Source: CAYUNA01 sp047629355 (GTDB lineage: Bacteria > Bacteroidota > Bacteroidia > Chitinophagales > Saprospiraceae). From it: a stretch of 42,817 bases of DNA. Below are positions 34,789 through 42,817 of this stretch, in pieces (the stretch's first letter is position 1; each line of letters begins with the position of its first letter). The translations under genes and the position numbers were made by a program. Under the pieces are notes generated by a model. The model was not told the origin of the DNA and made no database searches. It was given only the letters and a program-made list of their open reading frames with translations. The stretch spans positions 1 to 42,817 of the forward strand of contig JBLHWU010000015.1 in assembly GCA_047629355.1 (NCBI GenBank). The letters run 5' to 3'.

Positions 34789-34978
34789 AGTGTCTCCTGA
34801 CGCGACTGTGTGTGCCGAAAATATACATAATCGTTGCCTTTGTTAATGATACTCACTGCTGCTAAATGAAATGTCCTGTGCTTCAATACCGCGTCAGAGA
34901 CGCTAAGTTAACAGTCAAATTTCTGGAGAAATTCGACATCTGCACGTGAGGGAACATCGGAAAATAGACAGTCGACAT
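34789..34978. repeat. Repeat with GCGTCAGAGACGCT and AATAGACAGTCGACAT modules (copy 1)
   Basis: AGTGTCTCCTGACGCG (34789) is roughly inverted in CCGCGTCAGAGACGCT (34889-34904). AATTCGACATCTGCAC follows, then GGAAAATAGACAGTCGACAT at 34959-34978. The same modules, in a different order, are at 35579-35690. Apart from this and the MITE copy, 34468-35295 holds no credible gene. Confidence 0.55.
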
Positions 34979-35088
34979 CAGGTGTAGAACCAGCATCAGT
35001 AAGGTTACTTAGATTAGCACTTTGGACGGATTTTATATCAATCAAACAAGAATGGTTGTTGATAATCAATTACTTAAAAATATAAATA

Positions 35089-35190
35089 GTAAAAATGATT
35101 TAATAAGTTGGACCATAATGCGCCGTAATTTTTTAGAAGGGAAAAGGACAAGGACAAGCATAATGGCCCAAGTTATTGAATCGTTTTTAT
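35089..35190. mobile_element. MITE, short copy (102 bp)
   Basis: Terminal inverted repeats of about 33 bp (GTAAAAATGATTTAATAAGT at the left; the right end reads inverse with GGGCCATTATGC) and ATA on both sides (35086-35088, 35191-35193), a 3-bp target duplication. Both halves match the longer copy at 36111-36269, in inverse orientation, with the middle deleted. Confidence 0.75.
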
Positions 35191-35295
35191 ATATGCTTAA
35201 TGCGTCGTTTTTTCAACTTGAATTTTTTCAATTTTGAGGATTAAAGCCCAAAAAACAGCAAAAATTTAAACTGCTAATTTTCAACTACTTATAAA

Positions 35296-35562
35296 TCAGT
35301 CATTTACGATTTTATAGGATTTGAATTCCATCCAAAGTCCAATAGTATTATCAGTTGCATCTAACCAAGTAAGATATGTAATTTTTTCATCATCTTTTAG
35401 GTCAGAGAAAGTTCCCTTTACTTCAATACTTTCCGCACCCATTTCTCTTACAGATTTATCAATTGGTCTATGAAAGTGGGATTCTGAAATTCCAATTCTT
35501 CCAAACTCATCCTCACTTAGTAACGGTGAAAGAATCAATAATTGCAATTTTACCACAACCAT
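35296..35562 (-). CDS. Small hypothetical protein
   Basis: 88 residues, starting MVVVKLQLLILSPLLSEDEF and ending LDATDNTIGLWMEFKSYKIV. The composition is protein-like: an alternating strand pattern, acidic loops and charged segments such as KGTFSDLKDDEKITYLTWLD. No family is recognised. It starts just inside the repeat zone (repeat modules from 35579), so the true 5' end could have been lost. ATG at 35562. It could be a fragment of a longer gene. Confidence 0.45.
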   Translation of the reverse strand: MVVVKLQLLILSPLLSEDEFGRIGISESHFHRPIDKSVREMGAESIEVKGTFSDLKDDEKITYLTWLDATDNTIGLWMEFKSYKIVND

Positions 35563-35578
35563 TTTCTCAGATTAGTAT

Positions 35579-35690
35579 GGAAATAGACAGTCGACATGGG
35601 GCTTGTATGCCGCGTCACAGACGCTGTTTTACAAAAGCCGAAAATTTTTAAATTTTCGACATCGCACACATCTCCGACATCAGGCGAACT
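35579..35690. repeat. Repeat with GCGTCACAGACGCT and AATAGACAGTCGACAT modules (copy 2)
   Basis: GGAAATAGACAGTCGACAT (35579-35597), GCCGCGTCACAGACGCT (35608-35624), and CGAAAATTTTTAAATTTTCG (35640-35659, itself a hairpin) followed by ACATCGCACA. It shares its modules with 34888-34978, with the first two in the opposite order. Confidence 0.55.
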
Positions 35691-35919
35691 CTTTTATTTG
35701 AAAAAACAGTCCAAAGAGTAGCATCGTCAGAAAAGGCAATACCGCATGTACAATGACCGTAATTTCGGAAGCTTCTGGAAAAAAATAATAGATAGCATGA
35801 GTTACAAACCTACCAAATACCATCCAAATAAAGCAAAATAAGAAGAAGGATTTTAGTTCTTTTTCATTTGAAATGTTGATTGATGAAAATGCTAAAATAG
35901 TGCGTGGTATTTTCAGCAT
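35680..35919 (-). CDS. Small putative membrane protein
   Basis: 79 residues from ATG at 35919. A charged N-terminal third (SSINISNEKELKSF) is followed by two to three hydrophobic segments: FFLFCFIWMVFGRFVTHAIY, ITVIVHAVLPFLTMLLFGLF, with FFPEASE between them. This fits a small inner-membrane protein with two helices. No family recognised. It lies between repeats, and the sequence upstream (to 36040) is not convincingly coding, so the gene could be truncated. Confidence 0.5.
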   Translation of the reverse strand: MLKIPRTILAFSSINISNEKELKSFFLFCFIWMVFGRFVTHAIYYFFPEASEITVIVHAVLPFLTMLLFGLFFQIKEFA

Positions 35920-36039
35920 CAAAAACTAAACCGATTGTTGGAGGGGAAATTTTATTTGAAAATTGAATACTACATGCGATGCCGTATGTCTTCACTTTTC
36001 CAATACCTAAATAATTCGTTATTTTGCGAAACTTGTTAG

Positions 36040-36950
36040 TCAACTGAAAAATTTTACAACCCAACTTGACTTTTCACCTATAGCCTTTGATTCATTAATT
36101 ATTTCATTAAGTAAAAACGATTCAATAACTTGGGCCATTATGCTTGTCCTTTTCCCTTCTAAAAAACACAAAAAATAGTTCCGTAACGAAGGCTATGCAA
36201 CGATTTTTTGAATTCTTTAGAAGAAAAAATTACGGCGCATTATGGTCCAACTTATTAAATCGTTTTTACTAAGCGTATTAGTAGTATTAAATAAACTATT
36301 CTCGCCAGCTTCATACGTAGTTATGTCTTCAACACTATGCCCATTGTATAGTGCCTGGGCTGCTTCAATTATCGTAGGAGTAGGTTTGTATTTTCCTAAC
36401 TCCCAATCATCAATCGAGCTATTGAGTAATTCATTCTCAGTTATTAATTTGGTTATTTCTAGCTTAAGTGTTGAAGAATTACACAATATCGGTTCATATA
36501 TATTTTTTTAATGCTTATATTATTTTTAATGCTTATATTATTTTTCTTTGCTGGGGCATCAGTTGCTACCAAAATTGGAACAAGATACCTATCATGGCTC
36601 GTTTCATGAAAATTTAATAAATCAAGAGAATAGTCTACAGCTTGAAGAATACTCTTTGAATCATAGGTATCAGAACCTACCTTAAATTCAATAACAAGAA
36701 TATGATTTCCTAAAACAATAATATTATCAGCTCTTTTCCCCATTCGAGGAATTGAAAATTCAAAAAGAATCTTTTCATCTTTCAAATCATCAAGATTTCT
36801 TTTCAAAATTTTAATTTGCTTTTCCCAAGCAAGCCTTTGTTTAATATCTAACTTTTCCAGAGCATGTGCTCCACTTAACTTTCCTAAAATACTTGATTCA
36901 TCTTCACTTAGGAACTTAGAGATTTTATCAGAGTAATAACTTCTATTCAT
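36040..36950 (-). pseudogene. Decayed DUF2075 gene (N-terminal part), frameshifted and split by a MITE
   Basis: Reading from ATG at 36950, the first segment (MNRSYYSDKISKFLSEDESS to LVPILVATDAPAKK) matches the N-terminal region of DUF2075 proteins (COG3410), including the nuclease-like core FEFSIPRMGKRADNIIVLGN and ILVIEFKVG. An 18-bp tandem duplication (NNISIK twice) and a lost A in an A7 run near 36506-36512 shift the frame; the next frame continues IYEPILCNSSTLKLEI, DDWELGKYKPTPTIIEAAQA and GHSVEDITTYEAGENSLF. The MITE at 36111-36269 then interrupts. Removing it with one copy of TTA joins NTTNTL to NEIINESKAIGEKS in frame. After that the homology stops, before the Walker A ATPase region, so the helicase part is absent. 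The gene is non-functional as written. Confidence 0.8.
36111..36269. mobile_element. MITE, long copy (159 bp), inserted in the DUF2075 gene
   Basis: Terminal inverted repeats of about 33 bp (GTAAAAACGATTCAATAACT at the left; CGTTTTTAC at the right end) with TAA on both sides (36108-36110, 36270-36272). Its middle, about 90 bp, is AT-rich and non-coding. It has no transposase, so it would depend on an enzyme elsewhere. Confidence 0.85.
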
Positions 36951-37008
36951 AATGTAAACAAACAATTTAATTTCAACTAATATAAAGTAATCCTAATGTT
37001 TTAGACAC

Positions 37009-37045
37009 AAAAAAAGGGACACAACCTCTCAGCTGTATCCCTTTT
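37009..37045 (-). terminator. Rho-independent terminator of the 37067 gene
   Basis: On the minus strand AAAAGGGATACAG pairs with TTGTGTCCCTTTT around GAG-type loop sequence, followed by a T7 run. It lies 21 bp past the stop codon. Confidence 0.8.
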
Positions 37046-37066
37046 CCTAATCAATGAGGAATACGC

Positions 37067-40000
37067 TTACCGCACCACCTCCACATACCCACTATACTTC
37101 CTCCCCTCCCCATCATCAATCACATAAAAGTAAGTCCCCTGCGGCACCAACTCTCCTTTGAATTCACCACCCCAAGGGTCATTGTTATCATAGCCACCTT
37201 TACGGTACACTTCACTACCCCAGCGGTTGAAAATCAGGACTTGGTTCTCCGAATATTTGTCGATACCTTCGATGACAAAGTTATCATTCACACCATCGCC
37301 ATTCGGAGAGAAACCACTGTAAACGACCAAGTCATCACACAAGATTTGAACTTCTACCATAGCCGTCGAAGTACCCATTCCGTTGGTTACATAGTAAGTA
37401 AACTGATCGGTTTCGCCGCAGACATCCGTCTCTGGAACATATACAAATCGCTGTCCGAATAAGCCAACTTCCCCGTAGGTCGCTGGTGTTTCGATACCGA
37501 AATCAAGCATTTCGCCATTCATTTCGTCATTGTCCATCGGGTAGAGGTGCACCAATTGATTCATCACCGTTTGGACGGCATCATTTAAGCAACTTGGTAC
37601 TTCTGAGTCGCGGTCTTTGCCATGGCTACCGCTTTCGTTATCACGGTTATTGTTACCGTTTGGCTGCGTTTTCGTTGCCGTTACGGAAACTGTTTCGAGG
37701 ATCTGAGGGTCGGTGCAATCGTCCTCTAAAGTAACTTCTACGGCGATTTCACAATCCGTATTCGCTACCGATACCGTGTACAAACCGTCTGCCAAATCAC
37801 TTCGACTTTCGCCCGTTCCGCCATCATTCCAGTTGTAAGTAAAGCTACCATTGGTGTTCACCGAAACGTCCACTTGACCATTTGCGGCTGCACAATCTGG
37901 CTCAATCACCACCTGCGCATCCACCGTAAAGGTACCGTCTTGCTGAATCTGTAACTGTATTATTGTAGGACAATCAGGATTCGCCGAGTCGCTCATTTCG
38001 ATGGTGTAAACATCTGCTACCAAATCATCGCGAGTTTGTGCGACTATATCGTCGTGCAACCACAAGTAATTCAGATTTGCTGGATACAAGGTCGCGCCAC
38101 CCAATGGATTGTCGCAAGTCGCTGGCACCAAGGTGATGTTTGTCAAGGACGGGCCATCCAAAGCTTCAATTTCAAAGACAATTTTGGTATAACAATTGGC
38201 ATCATCTGGTTGCAACACAAAGACTGTGTATGCGCCTGCCGTCAAGCCAGTACGTCCTTCGCCTGCGCTCGTTGGTGTACCTAAATCTGGAATCCAAGTG
38301 TAAACATAATCCGCAGGGTTGCCGTCGATAATCAAGGTTCCGCTACCGTCTGCATCGCTACAGTTGGCATCCGTTACATCGACCGTCGTGATAATTGGAG
38401 CGATACAAGTATCGACTGGATTTTCGCAATTGTCTTTGATTAAGATATTGCTCAAATCAGCTACACAGTTGTACACTGCATCCGTAATTTTCACTTCAAA
38501 TGCACCTTCGTCCAAGTTGAAACGGTCTTTCGGATTGTCCGTGCCCACTAGGTCCGTCCAATTGTAAATATACGTTTCGCTACCGCCACCAATGGTCAAC
38601 ATAATGCTTCCACCGTCGTTGTCACATTCTTTATCCGTCACACCCAAACCAACCGTTAATGGGTTGTCTACTGGAATATTGATTGCTAATGTGCTTACAC
38701 AACCAGTACTTGGGTCAGTCACCATAACGGTATAATCCCCTTTCGACAAATCATCCCGTACCGCGCTCGTACCGCCGTCACTCCATACAAAATTAAAGCT
38801 CGCTGGCGACAAGATTGCTGAACCATTTGGTGCATCACAATCCGCCGCACCGATACTCATAATACTGGTACTCGGTCCGTTTTCATCTTCAATCGTGATG
38901 TCCATTACCGTGAAGCAAGTCACATCGGTTGCATTCCCTACGGTTACGCTGTACATCCCTGCCGCCAAACTGGTTACTGCATTCACCGTCAAAGCGTTGT
39001 TTGACCAAGCGAAGGTGTAATCATTCAAGTTGCCATCGACCGAAATCAAAGCTGTTCCGTCGCCTTCACCACAAATCGAATTAGTAATGGCTACCCCAGT
39101 AATAACTGGCGCAGTACAATTCGGGTCACAAATATCTTCAACCATAAGACCGTTCAATACCATTGTACAACCTTCTGATTCTGTTACCGTCACGCTATAC
39201 GTTCCAGCGGCTAAGTCAAAACGGTTTTGCGGATTCGCTATACCTGCGAGATCTCCCCACTCAAAGTTGTAAGATGCTACTCCACCGCTGACAGTCAACA
39301 TAATTGACCCCGCTTCGTCGCACATTACGTTGCTTACCTGAGCCGATGTCGTTGGTGTTTCACAATCTGGATTACAAGTATCAACAATCGTAATGTCTCC
39401 AGAAGTTACGGAACAGCCTGCATCGTTCGTTACAGTTACATTATAAATTCCTTCTGCTAAGCCTGTTCTGTTTTGTAGATTGTTACCACCCATTAAGTCA
39501 GACCAGTTAAACATCAAGTCTGTACCTGCGGTTACATTTATGGCAATATTTCCACCTTCCTCGCAAGTCGCATTGGTCATATTTACCTCAATTTCTGGAT
39601 AATCCAAAATTTCAACATTCGCAGAAAGTAAAGCTGCACAGCCACTGTCACCCGTTACTGTTACATTATAAATACCGTTGTGGATGCCATCTTGTGCATT
39701 TGAAATAGCAATCGTTTGCGTATTCGCGGTGAAGTTATTTGGTCCAGCCCAAGACCAACTTGAGCCGCCGTTCACTTCAATTTCTAATGTTTCTACTTCA
39801 CAAATCGGACTGTTTGAAATAATCGTTGCCAAAAAGATATCACCTTCAATTACAATTTCTTGTGTACCAACCGCAGTGTTTCCACAATTATCCGTTGCAA
39901 TCCAAGTCCGTAGAATCAAGCCACCACAATCCTCGTCGGTTGTTGTCAATACTTCATTGAATTGTAAATCAATATCGGTGTCGCAATTGTCATTGAAATT

Positions 40001-42817
40001 CACATTTCCAGGGTCAGGTAAAACATTCCCTACTGAAATGGTCAAGTCAAATGGAATGCCCGAAATCTGTGGTGACGTGCTATCCGTAATGGTAATGATT
40101 TGCGTTTTAGCCGCAACATTGCCACAATCATCTTCCGCAGTCCAAGTCCGAGTGTAGATAGTTTCACAATCCGTCATATCCACCGTTTCCGTGTAAACTG
40201 CTTCTACATCATCATTGCAGTTGTCTTGTACCAATGGTGTTGGAACTGGCGGCATATCCGAGCCACATTCAATGCTTACATCAAAAGGAATGCTTAAAAT
40301 GGTCGGTGCTTCTGTATCTTCAATAGTCAAGGTCACTGTTGCTATTGCTAGATTTCCACATGCGTCAGTGATGGTGAAGGTTACTTCCACTTCGCCACAC
40401 ATTGGAATTGTTCCGTCATAATCATTCGACCAAATTACATCGCCACAAGCGTCATATGCTTGTCCACCACCACCATTGGTCAGCAACCATGCTTGAATCG
40501 TACCTTGATTATTAACACCGCAAGAACTTTCCAAATCGAATGGTCCATTAATAAATTCTGGTGCATCATTATCAATCGCAGTCACTGTTTGTGTTGCGGT
40601 CGAAACATTGCCACAGTTATCCGTTGCGGTCCACGTTCGAGTAATAATGGTTTCGCAAAGCGTTTGTTCCGTATTTTCATCCAGAACAATCGTCACATTC
40701 GCATCGCAATTATCCGTCACCAACGGCATTCCTGCTGTTGGTAATATTTGCAATCCTTGACAGTTCGTATCAACATCAACTGGTACTTGCGTGATAACTG
40801 GCGCTTGTGTATCTGTCACCGTAATTTCTTGAACGCCCGTCGAGGTGTTGCCACAATCGTCTTTCGCCGTCCAAGCCCGAAGGATGGTATAGTTATTTTC
40901 GCAATCGCCTGCAATTTCGTTTTCCGAAAGCGTAATGGTTGCGTCGTTATCACAATTGTCTGTCGCCGTTGGTGCATCCGTTGGCAATGCTTCGTCGCAT
41001 TCAGTACTCATGTCCGCAGGGATATTTGTTAAAACAGGGTCGGTCGTGTCAATTACGTTGAATGTCGCTGTTGTACTTGATTCGTTGCCACAAATATCCG
41101 TTACCACAAATTCAACTTCTCGCTCGAACGTTGGACCACAATCATCCGTTTCATCTAATAATTCATTCGTCCAAGTAATCGGCGAACAATTATCTTCTGC
41201 AACTGCATTTCCGTTCGTAGCTAACCATGCTTGATAAGCTGCTTCGTTGTTATCGCTACATTCAATGGTTTTGTCTTGTGCATCAACTTCAATGTCTGGC
41301 GCATTTTCATCCATTACCGTAATGACTTGCGTCAAGGTTGTTTGATTATCACAAATATCCGTTGCCGTCCAAGTTCGCGTAATTTCGTAGCTATACGCTG
41401 AACAAGCATCGCCTTCGCCTTGTGTACTCATCTCTATGAAAGTCAAAACAACACCGTCTGGGTCGCTTTCATCATCCACAATAATTCCCGTATACAACTC
41501 TGGTGCAGCCGGAACAGTCTCGCTACAATCAATCGTCAAATCTGTCGGAATACCTGTAATTGTTGGTGGAATAATATCACAAACGGCAATTGTTTCAACA
41601 TCATGGTCGTCCTCATCGTTTGGATTAGGGTCGATTTCATTGTCCACAACTGGGTCCTCATTCATCGTATCGGGTGTACTGTCAATATCATTAGCTGGTA
41701 AGCCGTTTTCATCAGAAGCAGCAGTGATTTCTGCATTGTTTTCGTAAGTCCCCGCCGTGATGGTCGGTAAAACATGCAGCAAAATTTCAACACTTGTCGA
41801 AGCATCTGCTGGAAGTGGACCAGCGATAGTTTGGGTTGCAGTTGTACCGTTATTTGTCCAACCGTTGTTATCGTTTACACTTAATTCAAAACCTGTTGGA
41901 ATGTAATCAATAACGTCGAAATTTGTTGCGGTTACTGTTCCTTGATTAATAATTTCAATGGCAAATAATACGTCCGTGTCCGCTGAAATAGTTGCCGTAA
42001 AATCTGTTGATTTACGCAATGCTAAATCAAATATTTCTGCCTCAATTACTTCATCATCATGGTCGTCCTCTTCTTCTGGGTCGTCATTTTCATTATCTGG
42101 TGTAGAATCAATATCATCCGCGGGATCACCACTTTCATCCGCCGCACCAGAGATTTCAGCGAAGTTAGTCGTACTGCCTACGAACCCTTCGTTTACTCGA
42201 AAAGTAATCGTAATAGTTTGACTTTGACCAACACCCAATGTCAACAATTGATTGTGAACCGCTAAGTCACCGTTTTGCGTCCACGCTCCATCTTCCAATG
42301 TCAATCCACTTGGAATATAATCTACAATTTCTACACCCGTCGCATTGACATTTCCTTGGTTAAAAACTTCTATATTAAAAGTCACAATTTGACCACTTAA
42401 AATAGGCATTTCAGAATCGGCTGCACTGAATGTTTTGCGCAAAGCGAGGTCAAATATTTTAACTTCAATTTGGGCAGGGTCAACATCATCTTCATCTTCG
42501 CCTTGCTTACCATTACCGTCGATAAAATCGTCATTTGAGGTACCTACTTCTCCACCTGGGTCGTTACCAACTATGGCATCTGGAGTCGAATCAAAGTCTT
42601 CGATTGGGGTACCAAATTCATCTAACGCATCTTGAATCTCCGTGCGATTAACCAAAACCCCAGTCACTCCGGTATCCACTCGGAAAGTAATTGACAGAAA
42701 CGAAATCATCCCTGGTCCTAAAACAAATGGCGAATTTAAGCTAGCCATGTTGCCTGTTTGTGTCCAATTTGGGTCTTCTAAAGTCAAACCAACAGGAACG
42801 TAGTCAACCAAACGAAT
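37067..42817 (-). CDS. Giant cell-surface protein with DUF11, HYR-like and SprB-type repeats and a gliding-motility-associated (T9SS type B) C-terminal domain; 5' end outside the window
   Basis: At least 1916 codons; the frame is open to the right edge. In order: three DUF11 modules (the first partial; LALRKTFSAADSEM, VEIVDYIPSGLTLED, about residues 1-400), about seven HYR-like Ig modules, each with D..AP.I..IP.D....C (for example DTEAPTILSIPFDVSIECGS, WTAEDDCGNVA; about 400-960), then about nine SprB-type modules (NGIYNVTVTGDSGC, RTGLAEGIYNVTVTNDAGC; about 960-1640), a Ser/Asn/Asp-rich linker (NGNNNRDNESGSHGKDRDSE), a cadherin/Big-like module, and the C-terminal sorting domain (VYSGFSPNGDGVNDNFVIEG, VLIFNRWGSEVYR, VPQGTYFYVIDDGEGRKYSG). 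SprB-type repeats occur in gliding adhesins, so surface adhesion or motility is plausible. No enzyme domain was seen. Confidence 0.92.
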   Translation of the reverse strand: MRLVDYVPVGLTLEDPNWTQTGNMASLNSPFVLGPGMISFLSITFRVDTGVTGVLVNRTEIQDALDEFGTPIEDFDSTPDAIVGNDPGGEVGTSNDDFIDGNGKQGEDEDDVDPAQIEVKIFDLALRKTFSAADSEMPILSGQIVTFNIEVFNQGNVNATGVEIVDYIPSGLTLEDGAWTQNGDLAVHNQLLTLGVGQSQTITITFRVNEGFVGSTTNFAEISGAADESGDPADDIDSTPDNENDDPEEEDDHDDEVIEAEIFDLALRKSTDFTATISADTDVLFAIEIINQGTVTATNFDVIDYIPTGFELSVNDNNGWTNNGTTATQTIAGPLPADASTSVEILLHVLPTITAGTYENNAEITAASDENGLPANDIDSTPDTMNEDPVVDNEIDPNPNDEDDHDVETIAVCDIIPPTITGIPTDLTIDCSETVPAAPELYTGIIVDDESDPDGVVLTFIEMSTQGEGDACSAYSYEITRTWTATDICDNQTTLTQVITVMDENAPDIEVDAQDKTIECSDNNEAAYQAWLATNGNAVAEDNCSPITWTNELLDETDDCGPTFEREVEFVVTDICGNESSTTATFNVIDTTDPVLTNIPADMSTECDEALPTDAPTATDNCDNDATITLSENEIAGDCENNYTILRAWTAKDDCGNTSTGVQEITVTDTQAPVITQVPVDVDTNCQGLQILPTAGMPLVTDNCDANVTIVLDENTEQTLCETIITRTWTATDNCGNVSTATQTVTAIDNDAPEFINGPFDLESSCGVNNQGTIQAWLLTNGGGGQAYDACGDVIWSNDYDGTIPMCGEVEVTFTITDACGNLAIATVTLTIEDTEAPTILSIPFDVSIECGSDMPPVPTPLVQDNCNDDVEAVYTETVDMTDCETIYTRTWTAEDDCGNVAAKTQIITITDSTSPQISGIPFDLTISVGNVLPDPGNVNFNDNCDTDIDLQFNEVLTTTDEDCGGLILRTWIATDNCGNTAVGTQEIVIEGDIFLATIISNSPICEVETLEIEVNGGSSWSWAGPNNFTANTQTIAISNAQDGIHNGIYNVTVTGDSGCAALLSANVEILDYPEIEVNMTNATCEEGGNIAINVTAGTDLMFNWSDLMGGNNLQNRTGLAEGIYNVTVTNDAGCSVTSGDITIVDTCNPDCETPTTSAQVSNVMCDEAGSIMLTVSGGVASYNFEWGDLAGIANPQNRFDLAAGTYSVTVTESEGCTMVLNGLMVEDICDPNCTAPVITGVAITNSICGEGDGTALISVDGNLNDYTFAWSNNALTVNAVTSLAAGMYSVTVGNATDVTCFTVMDITIEDENGPSTSIMSIGAADCDAPNGSAILSPASFNFVWSDGGTSAVRDDLSKGDYTVMVTDPSTGCVSTLAINIPVDNPLTVGLGVTDKECDNDGGSIMLTIGGGSETYIYNWTDLVGTDNPKDRFNLDEGAFEVKITDAVYNCVADLSNILIKDNCENPVDTCIAPIITTVDVTDANCSDADGSGTLIIDGNPADYVYTWIPDLGTPTSAGEGRTGLTAGAYTVFVLQPDDANCYTKIVFEIEALDGPSLTNITLVPATCDNPLGGATLYPANLNYLWLHDDIVAQTRDDLVADVYTIEMSDSANPDCPTIIQLQIQQDGTFTVDAQVVIEPDCAAANGQVDVSVNTNGSFTYNWNDGGTGESRSDLADGLYTVSVANTDCEIAVEVTLEDDCTDPQILETVSVTATKTQPNGNNNRDNESGSHGKDRDSEVPSCLNDAVQTVMNQLVHLYPMDNDEMNGEMLDFGIETPATYGEVGLFGQRFVYVPETDVCGETDQFTYYVTNGMGTSTAMVEVQILCDDLVVYSGFSPNGDGVNDNFVIEGIDKYSENQVLIFNRWGSEVYRKGGYDNNDPWGGEFKGELVPQGTYFYVIDDGEGRKYSGYVEVVR

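Noticed and set aside
34632..34886. 84-codon minus-strand ORF in the gap after the S4 gene
   Set aside because: It overlaps foldback arms, is not protein-like, and has no family resemblance.
35022..35237. 71-codon plus-strand ORF
   Set aside because: Its middle is the MITE itself (SKNDLISWTIMRRNF is also read from the other MITE copy), so it is not an independent gene.
35864..36064. 66-codon minus-strand ORF
   Set aside because: It starts at a TTG inside the decayed end of the DUF2075 gene and shows no recognisable pattern; at most a remnant.

Overview
The window looks like the chromosome of a Bacteroidota bacterium, most likely of the Saprospira/Lewinella/Haliscomenobacter group. The reasons are three very large secreted proteins ending in type IX secretion (T9SS) sorting domains (two of type A, one of the gliding-motility-associated type B), a LytTR response regulator with a LytS-type histidine kinase, a two-FtsX-domain ABC permease of the usual Bacteroidota form, moderate-to-low GC, weak Shine-Dalgarno signals, and a few TAnnTTTG boxes of the Bacteroidota promoter type. 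No rRNA, tRNA, CRISPR array, transposase, integrase or prophage gene was seen.

Layout. 1-307: 3' end of a CPBP (CAAX-type) membrane protease. 308-1317: gene-poor, with three foldback repeats and a gene remnant. 1318-7302: giant LVIVD-propeller/20 Ig-like-repeat T9SS protein. 7728-8378: yggS (minus). 8908-10845: dnaK. 11051-13876: T9SS protein (minus). 14113-15528: unknown protein. 16064-18469: FtsX-type permease. 18592-19236: Uma2-family nuclease-like protein. 19246-21639: LytTR regulator and its histidine kinase (minus; kinase frameshifted at an A8 run). 22049-24037: TetM/TetQ-like ribosomal protection GTPase, bracketed by two near-identical 160-bp palindromes. 24418-25581: divergent GNAT acetyltransferase and PaiB-like flavoprotein. 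26078-26998: secreted S1/P1 nuclease. 27342-28599: two overlapping exported proteins (unknown + DUF2490). 28654-30192: GT39-type glycosyltransferase. 30296-31451: serine hydrolase, frameshifted at a G6 run. 32146-34467: SYLF protein, VOC protein and small S4 RNA-binding protein among many repeats. 35089-36950: short hypotheticals, two copies of a MITE, and a decayed DUF2075 gene. 37067-42817: a giant DUF11/HYR-like/SprB-repeat cell-surface protein running off the right edge.

The genes are mostly ordinary and mostly single-gene units. The intergenic DNA is unusual: almost every gap over 300 bp holds one or more imperfect palindromes (foldback elements). Several fall into recognisable families with arms conserved between copies. 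One family (copies near 887, 31631 and 32796, and a fragment at 24359) carries three successive hairpins whose stem sequences differ between copies while pairing is kept, so structure rather than sequence appears conserved. Two other families leave direct insertion evidence. One is a 159-bp MITE with 3-bp target duplications, one copy of which splits the DUF2075 gene so that its removal restores the reading frame. The other is a 145-bp foldback element inserted with a 6-bp duplication into one of two direct repeats that flank the S4-domain gene. No mobilising enzyme is encoded here, so these would have to be non-autonomous.
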